Assembly (NCBI GenBank): GCA_964484465.1
Contig: CAZAFL010000013.1
Location: 1 to 64,000 of the forward strand
DNA: 64,000 nt
Source of the DNA: CAZAFL01 sp964484465
GTDB taxonomy: Bacteria; Bacteroidota; Ignavibacteria; UBA10030; SZUA-254
Direction of reading: 5' to 3'
In this document: piece by piece, positions 18,091-25,733 of the stretch
How positions within the stretch are numbered: position 1 is the first letter of the stretch
How the letters are laid out: each line of letters starts with the position of its first letter
Position numbers and translations under genes: made by a program
The notes under the pieces: model-generated
What the model saw: the letters and a program-made list of their open reading frames with translations, nothing else
Databases searched by the model: none
What the model was told of the DNA's origin: nothing

Positions 18091-20088
18091 TCAAAGATCT
18101 TCATCTGCCGCGAAGCCAAGCACGCATTCTACTGAAGTGATACCCTGTTTCAGGAGTTCGACCGCAGATTGTCGCAGCGTATGCATGCCCTGTTGAGTCG
18201 CAGCTGTGCGGAGAGCATCTTCATCAATAAAATCTTTTGACTTCAGGATAGTCTTTCGAGCTTCCTTGCTCATGGCGAAGGTCTCAAAAATTCCAATACG
18301 TCCGCGGTACCCTTTTACACATTGAACGCATCCGACCGGCTTGTAAAATGTTACTTCCTTGATTTCCTGCTCGGTAAACCCGCATTCGGTCAACGCCTCA
18401 ATATCGAGGTTCGTATCGACAGCTTTACACCGCTCGCACAGCTTGCGCACAAGCCGCTGCGCAATTACAATATTGACGGTATAGGCAAGCAGAAACGGTT
18501 CGATGCCCATATTATAAAGCCTGGTGATTGCACTTATGGAATCGTTTGTATGGAGTGTCGAAAAGATAAGGTGTCCGGTATTCGCCAGCTTTACTGCGAT
18601 GTCCGCGGTAGCCCTGTCTCTCATTTCACCGACCATTACAACATCGGGGTCATGACGCAGCAGCCCGCGCAAGGCTCCCTCGAAATCGAGTTTATGGTTG
18701 AGTTTCACCTGGCGGCATCCTTCAATGATATATTCGACCGGGTCTTCAATTGTAATGATATTGATTCCCGGGTCCATAATCGTTTTGATCGCCGCGACCT
18801 GTGAGGTCGTCTTACCGCTTCCCGTAGGACCGGTAAAAATAACGATACCCTGCGGTTTACGAATCGCCTTGTTAAATAACTCCAGCGAATGTTTCGGCAT
18901 ACCGAGTGATTCGATGCCAGACATCGTTTCCGCACTACGGAGAATTCGGATAACAATAGATTCGACTTTGCTCCTGAGGTCGGTATTGTAAATCGGCATT
19001 GTCGAAAACCGGAACCGGACGACCTTATTATCAATTGTCCGTTGTGCAAATCCGTCTTGCGAAAGAAATTTTTCAAACCTGTCAAGATTCTTTGCGCGGT
19101 CTTTGATGACGGCAAGGATTGACTCCGAGCGCACATCGGTAATAGCGCTCCACAGTGAAAGCCGGCCGTCGATGCGGAAATGGAATTCTGTCCGGTGAGA
19201 CCCCTTTGGAATTACGTGAATATCGCTTGCGCCGGTGCGCTCACCATCGACGAGAATGCTTTCGATCACCTCGCTGAGTTTTCCCTGCCCGACCTCATCT
19301 TCTACTGAGCGTTCGAGCTCCTTTCTATATTCATTCTTATCGAGTTCAGCAAACTCTTCATCGATGTTGAGCCCCAGCTGTTTCGCGCCCTGGTCGAATG
19401 CGAGCTGCCTCCAGAGCTCGTTCCAATCTGCCAGGTGAACACTTTTGATTTCATACTTCTGGAATTGAAATGCCCTTGCAACCGCATGGACCTCGGGATG
19501 TGTCGTGTCCGGAGTAATAATAATCAGTTTGTCTACGCCGTTTGCATATATCTCATACGGCAAAACTTTTCGCCGGACCGCCATCTCGTAATACAGTGGA
19601 GGAAGGGTTTGCAGGGTCTGCTTAATGAATTGTAACCGGTCTTTGTCTCCAAAAACCGGCGTTGGATCGACTGTTTCAAATGAATAATATCTGGAAACAC
19701 TCTTATAAATCTCATCGGATTCGACGCCAAGGTCTATAATAAGGATATCGATAAGCCGGCGTCTTTCTTTGGAGGATTTTTGAATTTCCAGAGCACGGTC
19801 AACTGTTTCTGAATCGATGACGCCGAATTCTATTAAAGCGTCAAGGAATCCCGGCTTCTGGTTTTTTTGCACGGTTGAGCCAATGTTAGAACGGCGCGTA
19901 CGGGCGGGCTGTTCTTCGATCTCCATTCCATCAGATGCGGAATCAATGGAATTTTTTGCACCCAATTCATCTGCCCGGTTGGACAAAGGCTGTTTGGAGG
20001 TCAACTCCTCTTTCTGATCATTTACAACAAGATTTGAAAAAGAACGTAACATGTTCTTTTTCTTGGCTAATTCATTATGTGTAGACAT
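18091..20088 (-). CDS. GspE/PilB-type secretion ATPase
   Basis: 665 residues. A low-complexity N-terminal stretch (1-75) leads into an MshEN-like domain (about 78-175), then the N2 and hexameric ATPase domains. Visible are the Asp box region (GASDIHVIP near 287-295), Walker A GPTGSGKT (420-427), Walker B VVMVGEMRD near 483, the His box STLHTND (510-516) and the zinc tetracysteine C551, C554, C587, C590. These are the marks of an assembly ATPase for type IV pili or type II secretion. It stands alone and divergent from three pilin-like genes; no platform protein or prepilin peptidase is in the window. The ribosome site is GAGGG before the ATG. Confidence 0.92.
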   Translation of the reverse strand: MSTHNELAKKKNMLRSFSNLVVNDQKEELTSKQPLSNRADELGAKNSIDSASDGMEIEEQPARTRRSNIGSTVQKNQKPGFLDALIEFGVIDSETVDRALEIQKSSKERRRLIDILIIDLGVESDEIYKSVSRYYSFETVDPTPVFGDKDRLQFIKQTLQTLPPLYYEMAVRRKVLPYEIYANGVDKLIIITPDTTHPEVHAVARAFQFQKYEIKSVHLADWNELWRQLAFDQGAKQLGLNIDEEFAELDKNEYRKELERSVEDEVGQGKLSEVIESILVDGERTGASDIHVIPKGSHRTEFHFRIDGRLSLWSAITDVRSESILAVIKDRAKNLDRFEKFLSQDGFAQRTIDNKVVRFRFSTMPIYNTDLRSKVESIVIRILRSAETMSGIESLGMPKHSLELFNKAIRKPQGIVIFTGPTGSGKTTSQVAAIKTIMDPGINIITIEDPVEYIIEGCRQVKLNHKLDFEGALRGLLRHDPDVVMVGEMRDRATADIAVKLANTGHLIFSTLHTNDSISAITRLYNMGIEPFLLAYTVNIVIAQRLVRKLCERCKAVDTNLDIEALTECGFTEQEIKEVTFYKPVGCVQCVKGYRGRIGIFETFAMSKEARKTILKSKDFIDEDALRTAATQQGMHTLRQSAVELLKQGITSVECVLGFAADEDL

Positions 20089-20515
20089 AGCACCCTCGAT
20101 TATTTTGTAGATTACTGCTTATCAACAAATTAAATCATGCTCAAATTACGTCAGAGGCAAATGCAATAATGTGACAAGACGCAACTGCTGTGACCTGTGT
20201 CAGATTGAATCCGGGTGGTTCATCCCAATTTCAATGAATTCATCATTTTCTTCCGTCCTCCCAACATATTTTCTATTGTTACCGGGTTTCTTCCATCTAC
20301 CTCCTTAAGTGTGCTATCTAAAACCAGACTTTCATTACTGTGGAGAACTTGCAATTGCCTTTTTCAGCGCAGATATGTGCTTGGACGACAGTGTTTCTTG
20401 TGATGGCTCATACACTGAGTGACCTATGATACAATCAGGCCTCCTTTTATCTGTTATCTTCGTTGTACCTTTTCAAAAAGCAAACTGACGAAAACATTAT
20501 TAGGAAACACGATCC
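20089..20515. other. 427-nt divergent intergenic region
   Basis: Separates the ATPase gene (minus) from the pilin-like trio (plus), so it must hold promoters for both. I see no convincing -35/-10 pair for the plus genes; AGGAAA before 20516 is a plausible ribosome site. A 62-codon open frame at 20215-20403 looks fortuitous. Confidence 0.5.
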
Positions 20516-21073
20516 ATGGGAAGCAGTAATATGGTAATGATAATAGGCGCCATCGTCTTATTCGGAATATTTTTGACTTCTTCCAATAAGCTGATGATCG
20601 CAAACACTGAAATCGCTTCGCAGAACGAATACTACATTGCCGCTTTAGCAATTGCCCAGTCTGTTATAGACGAAGCGAAGACCAAAGCCTTCGACCAGAA
20701 TACGGTTGCGGGACCAATCGGCTCACCCAGCAGTCTTACAGTTAAAGGGCTGTTGGGCCCCGATGGAGTCACCGAATCTGTTCCTAACCCCGATACGCTG
20801 ACGTCGACAGGATATAAATCTATGACAAAGTTTAACGACATCGACGATTACAACGGGTATATGCGTCTGGTGAACACCCCCCGCTCTGAAGGGGATACTG
20901 TTCGCGTGACTGTCGGTTATGCGAGCGAAACATCTCCCGATTCTTCGAAAAGCACACAGACGTTTTGCAAGGTCATGACGGTAACCGTGAGGAGCCGTTA
21001 TATTAGCAGTCAGACAGCGAAGGGATTTTTTACTGACAGCCCTGTAACGTTATCGTATGCATTCTTATACTAG
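20516..21073 (+). CDS. Pilin-like membrane-anchored protein 1 (PilV-like position)
   Basis: 185 residues. One N-terminal hydrophobic helix (about 6-21, MVMIIGAIVLFGIF) continues into an amphipathic helix with AALAIAQSVIDEAK, then a beta-rich domain ending in SYAFLY. This is the shape of a minor pilin or pseudopilin, but there is no leader and no prepilin-peptidase site with glutamate at +5; the helix starts almost at the initiator methionine. I do not recognise a named family. The next gene follows after 9 nt. Confidence 0.65.
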   Translation: MGSSNMVMIIGAIVLFGIFLTSSNKLMIANTEIASQNEYYIAALAIAQSVIDEAKTKAFDQNTVAGPIGSPSSLTVKGLLGPDGVTESVPNPDTLTSTGYKSMTKFNDIDDYNGYMRLVNTPRSEGDTVRVTVGYASETSPDSSKSTQTFCKVMTVTVRSRYISSQTAKGFFTDSPVTLSYAFLY

Positions 21074-21082
21074 GAGCGTTCT

Positions 21083-21655
21083 ATGAACCAGATATTGGAC
21101 ATCATCGGGTCAATGGTGCTTGGAGGAATCATTCTCATTATGGTCATCGGTTTTAACGGAAATATAACACAAAGCGCCGGGACACAGACATTTTATGTCA
21201 ACGTACAGACAAATATGACCGAGGCGACTAAACTTCTTGAAGCCGACCTTCGCCTCCTGGGGTATCAGAACACCGTTCACAATGATACTAACCGAATTAC
21301 GTTTGCTGATACCGGCAAAATCGTGTTTAAGGAAGATATGGACGATAATGGTACGCTCGACAGTATTTCATATTACCTGGGTACGACAATGCCCCCTGGA
21401 GTTGATAACCCACGTGTGAGAATGCTGTACCGGAGAGTAAATACGAATGCGCCGCAAGCGATGAACCTCGGTGTAACCAGATTGAGATTTTGGTATTACG
21501 ATGGTGCAGGAAATGTAACTTCAACCCTTTCAATGATCAGAATCATAAAAGCGTCGATCAGCATGGAAAGCCTTCGGGCATACAATCACGTGTATTCCGG
21601 TGCGTACTGGGAACGAGTCATTCAACCAAAAAATCTAATCGTAAACGCGAGATAA
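21083..21655 (+). CDS. Pilin-like membrane-anchored protein 2 (PilW/GspJ-like)
   Basis: 190 residues. An N-terminal hydrophobic helix (about 7-26) is followed by NMTEATKLLEADLRLLGYQN (48-67), closely resembling the helix of PilW/GspJ-type minor pilins, which have EadLR-GY at this point. There is again no leader peptide; if only the methionine is removed, an aspartate would sit at +5. The rest is beta-rich (TRLRFWYYDGAGN). Gene order V-W-X-like (this is the middle one) matches minor pilin operons. Spacing to neighbours is 9 and 3 nt. Confidence 0.65.
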   Translation: MNQILDIIGSMVLGGIILIMVIGFNGNITQSAGTQTFYVNVQTNMTEATKLLEADLRLLGYQNTVHNDTNRITFADTGKIVFKEDMDDNGTLDSISYYLGTTMPPGVDNPRVRMLYRRVNTNAPQAMNLGVTRLRFWYYDGAGNVTSTLSMIRIIKASISMESLRAYNHVYSGAYWERVIQPKNLIVNAR

Positions 21656-21658
21656 ATT

Positions 21659-22771
21659 ATGAGCGGACGAGCTATTCTTTTTGTCGTGGTGGGAGTCGTT
21701 ATCACCTCCTCCTTTATTTTTTCAAACATCCAGCAATCCAGCAAACGAGCGACTGCAAATTTCGACAGCTACTTCTTTCACCAAACTTCCCGGAATATTG
21801 CACAAAGCGGGATAAATATGGCAATGCGTCAGCTTGCTTATAACGCTCTTTGGAGGACTGGTTTCACATCTGTAACCATGTTAGGTGGAAAAGCTAACGT
21901 CCGTGTTTTCGACACTGTCTATGCGGGTGTCGCATCTGTTGCCATTTCGGGAATCGGAACAACCGGAACAGGTATTATAGCATTCGGCCAATCGCAAGTC
22001 ACTTCCGACACATCAACAGTCTACCTCCCTACACGACAGGTACCACCTCCTTTAAAGGGGTTTCTTATGACGAATGGACCGACTGCAACTGCCGGCGGTA
22101 TGGCGATTGATGGAAGAGACCACACGATTAGCGGAAACCTCAATCCGGGTCAGGGCGTCTACGGTATATGGACAAGTTCAACATTTTCCCAAGGCGGCGG
22201 ATCCACTGTTGCGGGAACTGTGAGTGGTACAGATTATGCCCCCAAAGGGTGGCCCAAAAGCTCTAAGGTTATTCAAACACTCGCCCCATATACAGGATAC
22301 CCAACTAGTCCCGATAGCGTTTTCGGCGGTTCAAGTTACGGTTATCCGGAAGGTACGTTGAAATCAGTTGCCCTGAGCGGTGCCGGCGGAAGCCAATATA
22401 CTACCAACCCGGCAACATTGAAGTACCCCCTGGCAGGTGTAACCTATGTTGAGCTCGCCTCAGGAGCATCGTGGTCGCCCAACCTTCTTAATGGAACGGG
22501 AATACTTGTTGTGCACAACACTGCCAAAAACGCAATACTCGTTAACGTGTCTGGCGGTACATTTACGGGAATACTCATAGGCGATGACATTATTCACTTG
22601 AATAATACTATCCTTGGCGAAGTAGTAGCAATTACCCCGGCACCGTCGCAGGGAAATGTCATTGGAAACGGAAATGGTTCTCTTTCATACTCTGCAGCAG
22701 CAATCAAAAATGCGCAGGATTTCCTCAGGTTATCCGGCTTCGGCAACAGCATCCTTGCATGGAAGGAATAA
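21659..22771 (+). CDS. Pilin-like membrane-anchored protein 3 (PilX-like)
   Basis: 370 residues. An N-terminal hydrophobic helix (about 5-21) and an extended helix containing SRNIAQSGINMAMRQLAYN resemble PilX. From about residue 215 the chain is rich in Gly, Ser, Thr and Asn with repeated short strands (GTGILVVHNTAKNAILVNVS, then FTGILIGDDI), as in the beta-helix-like C-terminal domains of PilX-type proteins. No prepilin cleavage motif is present. Only 3 nt separate it from gene 2. Probably the third subunit of the same surface or secretion assembly. Confidence 0.65.
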   Translation: MSGRAILFVVVGVVITSSFIFSNIQQSSKRATANFDSYFFHQTSRNIAQSGINMAMRQLAYNALWRTGFTSVTMLGGKANVRVFDTVYAGVASVAISGIGTTGTGIIAFGQSQVTSDTSTVYLPTRQVPPPLKGFLMTNGPTATAGGMAIDGRDHTISGNLNPGQGVYGIWTSSTFSQGGGSTVAGTVSGTDYAPKGWPKSSKVIQTLAPYTGYPTSPDSVFGGSSYGYPEGTLKSVALSGAGGSQYTTNPATLKYPLAGVTYVELASGASWSPNLLNGTGILVVHNTAKNAILVNVSGGTFTGILIGDDIIHLNNTILGEVVAITPAPSQGNVIGNGNGSLSYSAAAIKNAQDFLRLSGFGNSILAWKE

Positions 22772-22926
22772 AGAAGATTTGCTGCGTAACATCGAGGTCG
22801 AGGTAAGTTGAACAAGTAACCGCCGTCACACGGCATGGCAGTTGTCACACCCGACGTAATCGGTTTTCATTAGATTGATACAGAAGCTTTTTATCCTCTC
22901 TTCCAAACTTTAGGCGAAAGAACTTT

Positions 22927-24762
22927 ATGAAACATTTTAACATATATGTTTTCATCTATTGCTTATCCTTTATCGGGGTCGCATCGGCAGGACAGGTAGT
23001 CATCGGGCACCGGAACACAAGCGCAGCTTCGAAGGCGGATATTATATATATGAATAATCTACGCTGTGCGCCTGTTAACCAGACAGCCGGCATCAATAAT
23101 ATTCCTGATACATACGATATGAGCGTGACGAAGGCACCCAGGACAAAAGACGCTGACGTTGCGACGATGAAAGAATCAGGCGGTGTTGCACTTCAGGGTA
23201 CAACTAGAGGGGGTGGAGGTGTACCATTACATTTGGGAACAAATTTTAACGGTCCCGGACAGAATGGATATATCCCATACAGTGCAGCAATTGCTGTCGG
23301 ACCGAATCATATAATTGCCCTGAGTAATGTGCAGATTGCGATCTACTCAAAAAATGGCACACTTGTATCCTTAACACAGAATAGCGTGTTCTTTCCCAAC
23401 GACGCCGGAGTCAGTTACAACCCTAAATGTTATTATGACATCAGCGGTCACTTTGTGGTCCTGACTTCACAGGCGCAAAATCCCCTTTCCTATATGAATG
23501 TGGCTGTTTCGCAAACTTCAGACCCGACGGGCGCCTGGTGGATGTATCATCTTCCCTGGGGGGTGGACGGTTCTACGCAGACATACAATTGGGGGGATTG
23601 GTCGACACTCGGTTATGACGACAGCTCAGTGTATATCACTGCGAATCAGTATTCTTTTCAGAATGTGTACCAGTATTCGAAAGTTCGTGTCCTGAACAAA
23701 TCTCAACTGTTTGCTGGTGGGGCAATAAACTGGACTGACTTTGTTAACCTCCGCAACGCTGATGGCACATCGGCAATGAACCTCAATGCCGCCCGTTGTG
23801 TCTCTGCGAGTGCATCCGAGTATTTGCTCAATAATACAGCTGGCGGGGGAAGCAATGTAACACTTTGGCGCATTGACAACGCTTCCGTGGCACCAACGCT
23901 CACGCTTGTTGCAACTGTGGCTGTGGGAGCATACACTTATCCACTCGATGGGAGACAACCGGGAAGGAACAGCATGTACATTAAGTCCGGAGATTGCCGG
24001 CTTCAAAACGTCATCATGCAAAGTGGTTTTCTGCACACTGCTTTTGGTATTAACTATGGCTCACAGTCGAAGGGGGGCGCGGGCATTCGCTACCTCAAAA
24101 TTTCAAACAGCGGTGTAGTCAACAAAAACACTTCTTATTATACTTCAGGCATTGATTATTTCTACCCTTCGGTGTCAGTCGACGCTCAAGGAAATATGTT
24201 CATGGTATTCGGCCGGTCAAGCACAACTGAGTATGCTTCAATGTACGCAACCGGAATGATGACGACTGAGACAACCATCGAGGCTCCTATTTTGATCAAG
24301 GCTGGACAGGGTTTATCCAAAGACGGTCGCTGGGGTGAATACAACGGAATTCACACTGACCCTTCTAACCCGGGCGCAATATGGATGTATTGCGGATGGG
24401 AACAGTCAAACAGTACGTGGGGAACATGGGTCACTTCCGCTTCGTACGGTGTTGCACCGGTAACTCAATCTGCGCAAAGTACAGTTGAAGGTTCTTTGCA
24501 TTCATTTACATTGAGCCGCAATTACCCTAATCCATTTAATCCCTCGACGCTGATTTCATACAACCTTTCAGACAATACTCATGTGAAATTGGTGGTGTAT
24601 GATATGCTCGGTCGGGAAATCAGCGTGCTCGTTGACGAACCGCAAAACAGCGGGCAACATAACGCCACGTTCAACGCAGTCGGCCTTGCAAGTGGCGTGT
24701 ATTATTATTCGTTAGAAACGGGAAAAAATATTGAAACGCAAAAAATGCTTCTTACAAAATAG
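22927..24762 (+). CDS. T9SS-exported protein with C-terminal sorting domain
   Basis: 611 residues. The signal peptide runs to about residue 21 (ending VASAG). The C-terminal 90 residues are a T9SS type A sorting domain: LSRNYPNPFNPSTLISY, then VVYDMLGREISVLVD, then ASGVYYYSL and the closing TQKMLLTK. The central region shows aromatic-rich strands with repeated Asp/Asn-Gly turns and looks like a large beta-propeller or sialidase-like fold (WGDWSTLGYDDSSVYIT, YPSVSVDAQGNMFMVF), but I cannot assign an activity. It is likely anchored at or released from the cell surface. It follows the pilin-like trio after 155 nt and ends in a strong terminator. Confidence 0.85.
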   Translation: MKHFNIYVFIYCLSFIGVASAGQVVIGHRNTSAASKADIIYMNNLRCAPVNQTAGINNIPDTYDMSVTKAPRTKDADVATMKESGGVALQGTTRGGGGVPLHLGTNFNGPGQNGYIPYSAAIAVGPNHIIALSNVQIAIYSKNGTLVSLTQNSVFFPNDAGVSYNPKCYYDISGHFVVLTSQAQNPLSYMNVAVSQTSDPTGAWWMYHLPWGVDGSTQTYNWGDWSTLGYDDSSVYITANQYSFQNVYQYSKVRVLNKSQLFAGGAINWTDFVNLRNADGTSAMNLNAARCVSASASEYLLNNTAGGGSNVTLWRIDNASVAPTLTLVATVAVGAYTYPLDGRQPGRNSMYIKSGDCRLQNVIMQSGFLHTAFGINYGSQSKGGAGIRYLKISNSGVVNKNTSYYTSGIDYFYPSVSVDAQGNMFMVFGRSSTTEYASMYATGMMTTETTIEAPILIKAGQGLSKDGRWGEYNGIHTDPSNPGAIWMYCGWEQSNSTWGTWVTSASYGVAPVTQSAQSTVEGSLHSFTLSRNYPNPFNPSTLISYNLSDNTHVKLVVYDMLGREISVLVDEPQNSGQHNATFNAVGLASGVYYYSLETGKNIETQKMLLTK

Positions 24763-24782
24763 ATTTTTCTGCTGCTTTTTTT

Positions 24783-24815
24783 AAAAGCCGGTCCACTGCG
24801 ATCGGCTTTTTTATT
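24783..24815 (+). terminator. Intrinsic terminator, usable in both directions
   Basis: AAAAGCCG (24783-24790) pairs with CGGCTTTT (24803-24810), extended by GTC/GAT, followed by TTATTT on the plus strand. On the minus strand the stem is followed by TTTTAAAAAAA, so it can also stop the minus gene ending at 24833. Confidence 0.8.
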
Positions 24816-24832
24816 TAATGAATGGAATGAAT

Positions 24833-25384
24833 TTACGACGGAATGCCGTTTTTCATATCCTCCGACGCGGACTCTATCATCTTCTGTGTTTCATACGCCT
24901 GTAAATCCCGAATCGTATTATGAATCCGGAGCATCGCACCATCAATTCTGTCAACCCATCTGATAATTTCTGAGTCCTTTTCAAACCGCCTGCGAATTTC
25001 CTGAGTTGTCAATTTGATGACTGCAAGGGGATTGTTGACGCTATCCTGCAGCAATGAGGTAATATCTGTGACAAGTTGTCCATAAATTTGCTGCCGGTCA
25101 AGAATTCGTTGAGCGTCCCGCAATTTCTTTTCTTCCTCTTTATGCGTTTTTCTCACTTTCTGAACATGAATGAGGGCTGCTGCCGCCAGCCACATAAAAA
25201 AGAGAGAATCAAATTGCATGACATATTCGATAAACGAGTGAGGAGTACCTCGATGCTTAAAGAATTCGACAGAGGTGAGGAGGTAATAAAGATAAATTGC
25301 AGTGCCGGCAATAACGACGGGATAACGTTCGACGACGGCCCGAAGCTTCAACCATGTTTTTGTTACTATTGAGCTCATAAACAC
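24833..25384 (-). CDS. Membrane protein with degenerate histidine-kinase-like dimerisation domain
   Basis: 183 residues. Two hydrophobic segments (about 22-38 and 57-75) are followed by a coiled coil (VRKTHKEEEKKLRDAQRIL) and a helix with LLQDSVNNPLAVIKLT near residues 110-125. That last motif matches the H-box of HisKA domains (normally H-[DE]-x-NNPL-xx-I), but the phosphorylatable histidine is replaced by Asp or Gln and no ATPase domain follows. It could be a partner that dimerises with a kinase, or a decayed kinase; the frame itself is intact. I do not know a named family for it. Confidence 0.6.
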   Translation of the reverse strand: MFMSSIVTKTWLKLRAVVERYPVVIAGTAIYLYYLLTSVEFFKHRGTPHSFIEYVMQFDSLFFMWLAAAALIHVQKVRKTHKEEEKKLRDAQRILDRQQIYGQLVTDITSLLQDSVNNPLAVIKLTTQEIRRRFEKDSEIIRWVDRIDGAMLRIHNTIRDLQAYETQKMIESASEDMKNGIPS

Positions 25385-25733
25385 CTCACTTCAATTCCCA
25401 TATTGCAACACACGTTTGGTCTCGCTCTATCATTTACACTATGATGACTTTACACGAAAGCGCTTTTCAGAATACAAAAAGTATGAGAGATAATCAAGAT
25501 ACATTTTCAATTCATGACGTGGAACACGACTTCGCTTGCGAAGTTTCGTGGAATCCCGATGCGACGAAAAAATAATTCACGTTATTAACAACCTTTTACT
25601 TATATTCCATACCGATGACTGCTCTACTCGTATGGTTAAAAAATGTTAACGAGAAGCTATTATTTGCATCTCTACCCTTTTTTCCCGACATTTTCTGTTA
25701 CAATTCGGTTCCGGAGAGAAGGCCGCAAAGTAC
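25385..25733. other. 349-nt divergent intergenic region
   Basis: Lies between the kinase-like gene (minus) and priA (plus). The only structure noted is the hairpin at 25525-25550. A 75-codon frame at 25615 overlaps the priA start and is not supported. Confidence 0.5.
25525..25550. repeat. Imperfect hairpin upstream of priA
   Basis: CACGACTTCG (25525-25534), loop CTTG, CGAAG-tt-TCGTG (25539-25550): ten paired bases with a 2-nt bulge. There is no T tract. It might be a REP-like element or a leader structure. Confidence 0.5.

Noticed and set aside
20215..20403. 62-codon open frame between the ATPase and pilin-like genes
   Set aside because: No ribosome site and no plausible protein pattern; taken as chance.
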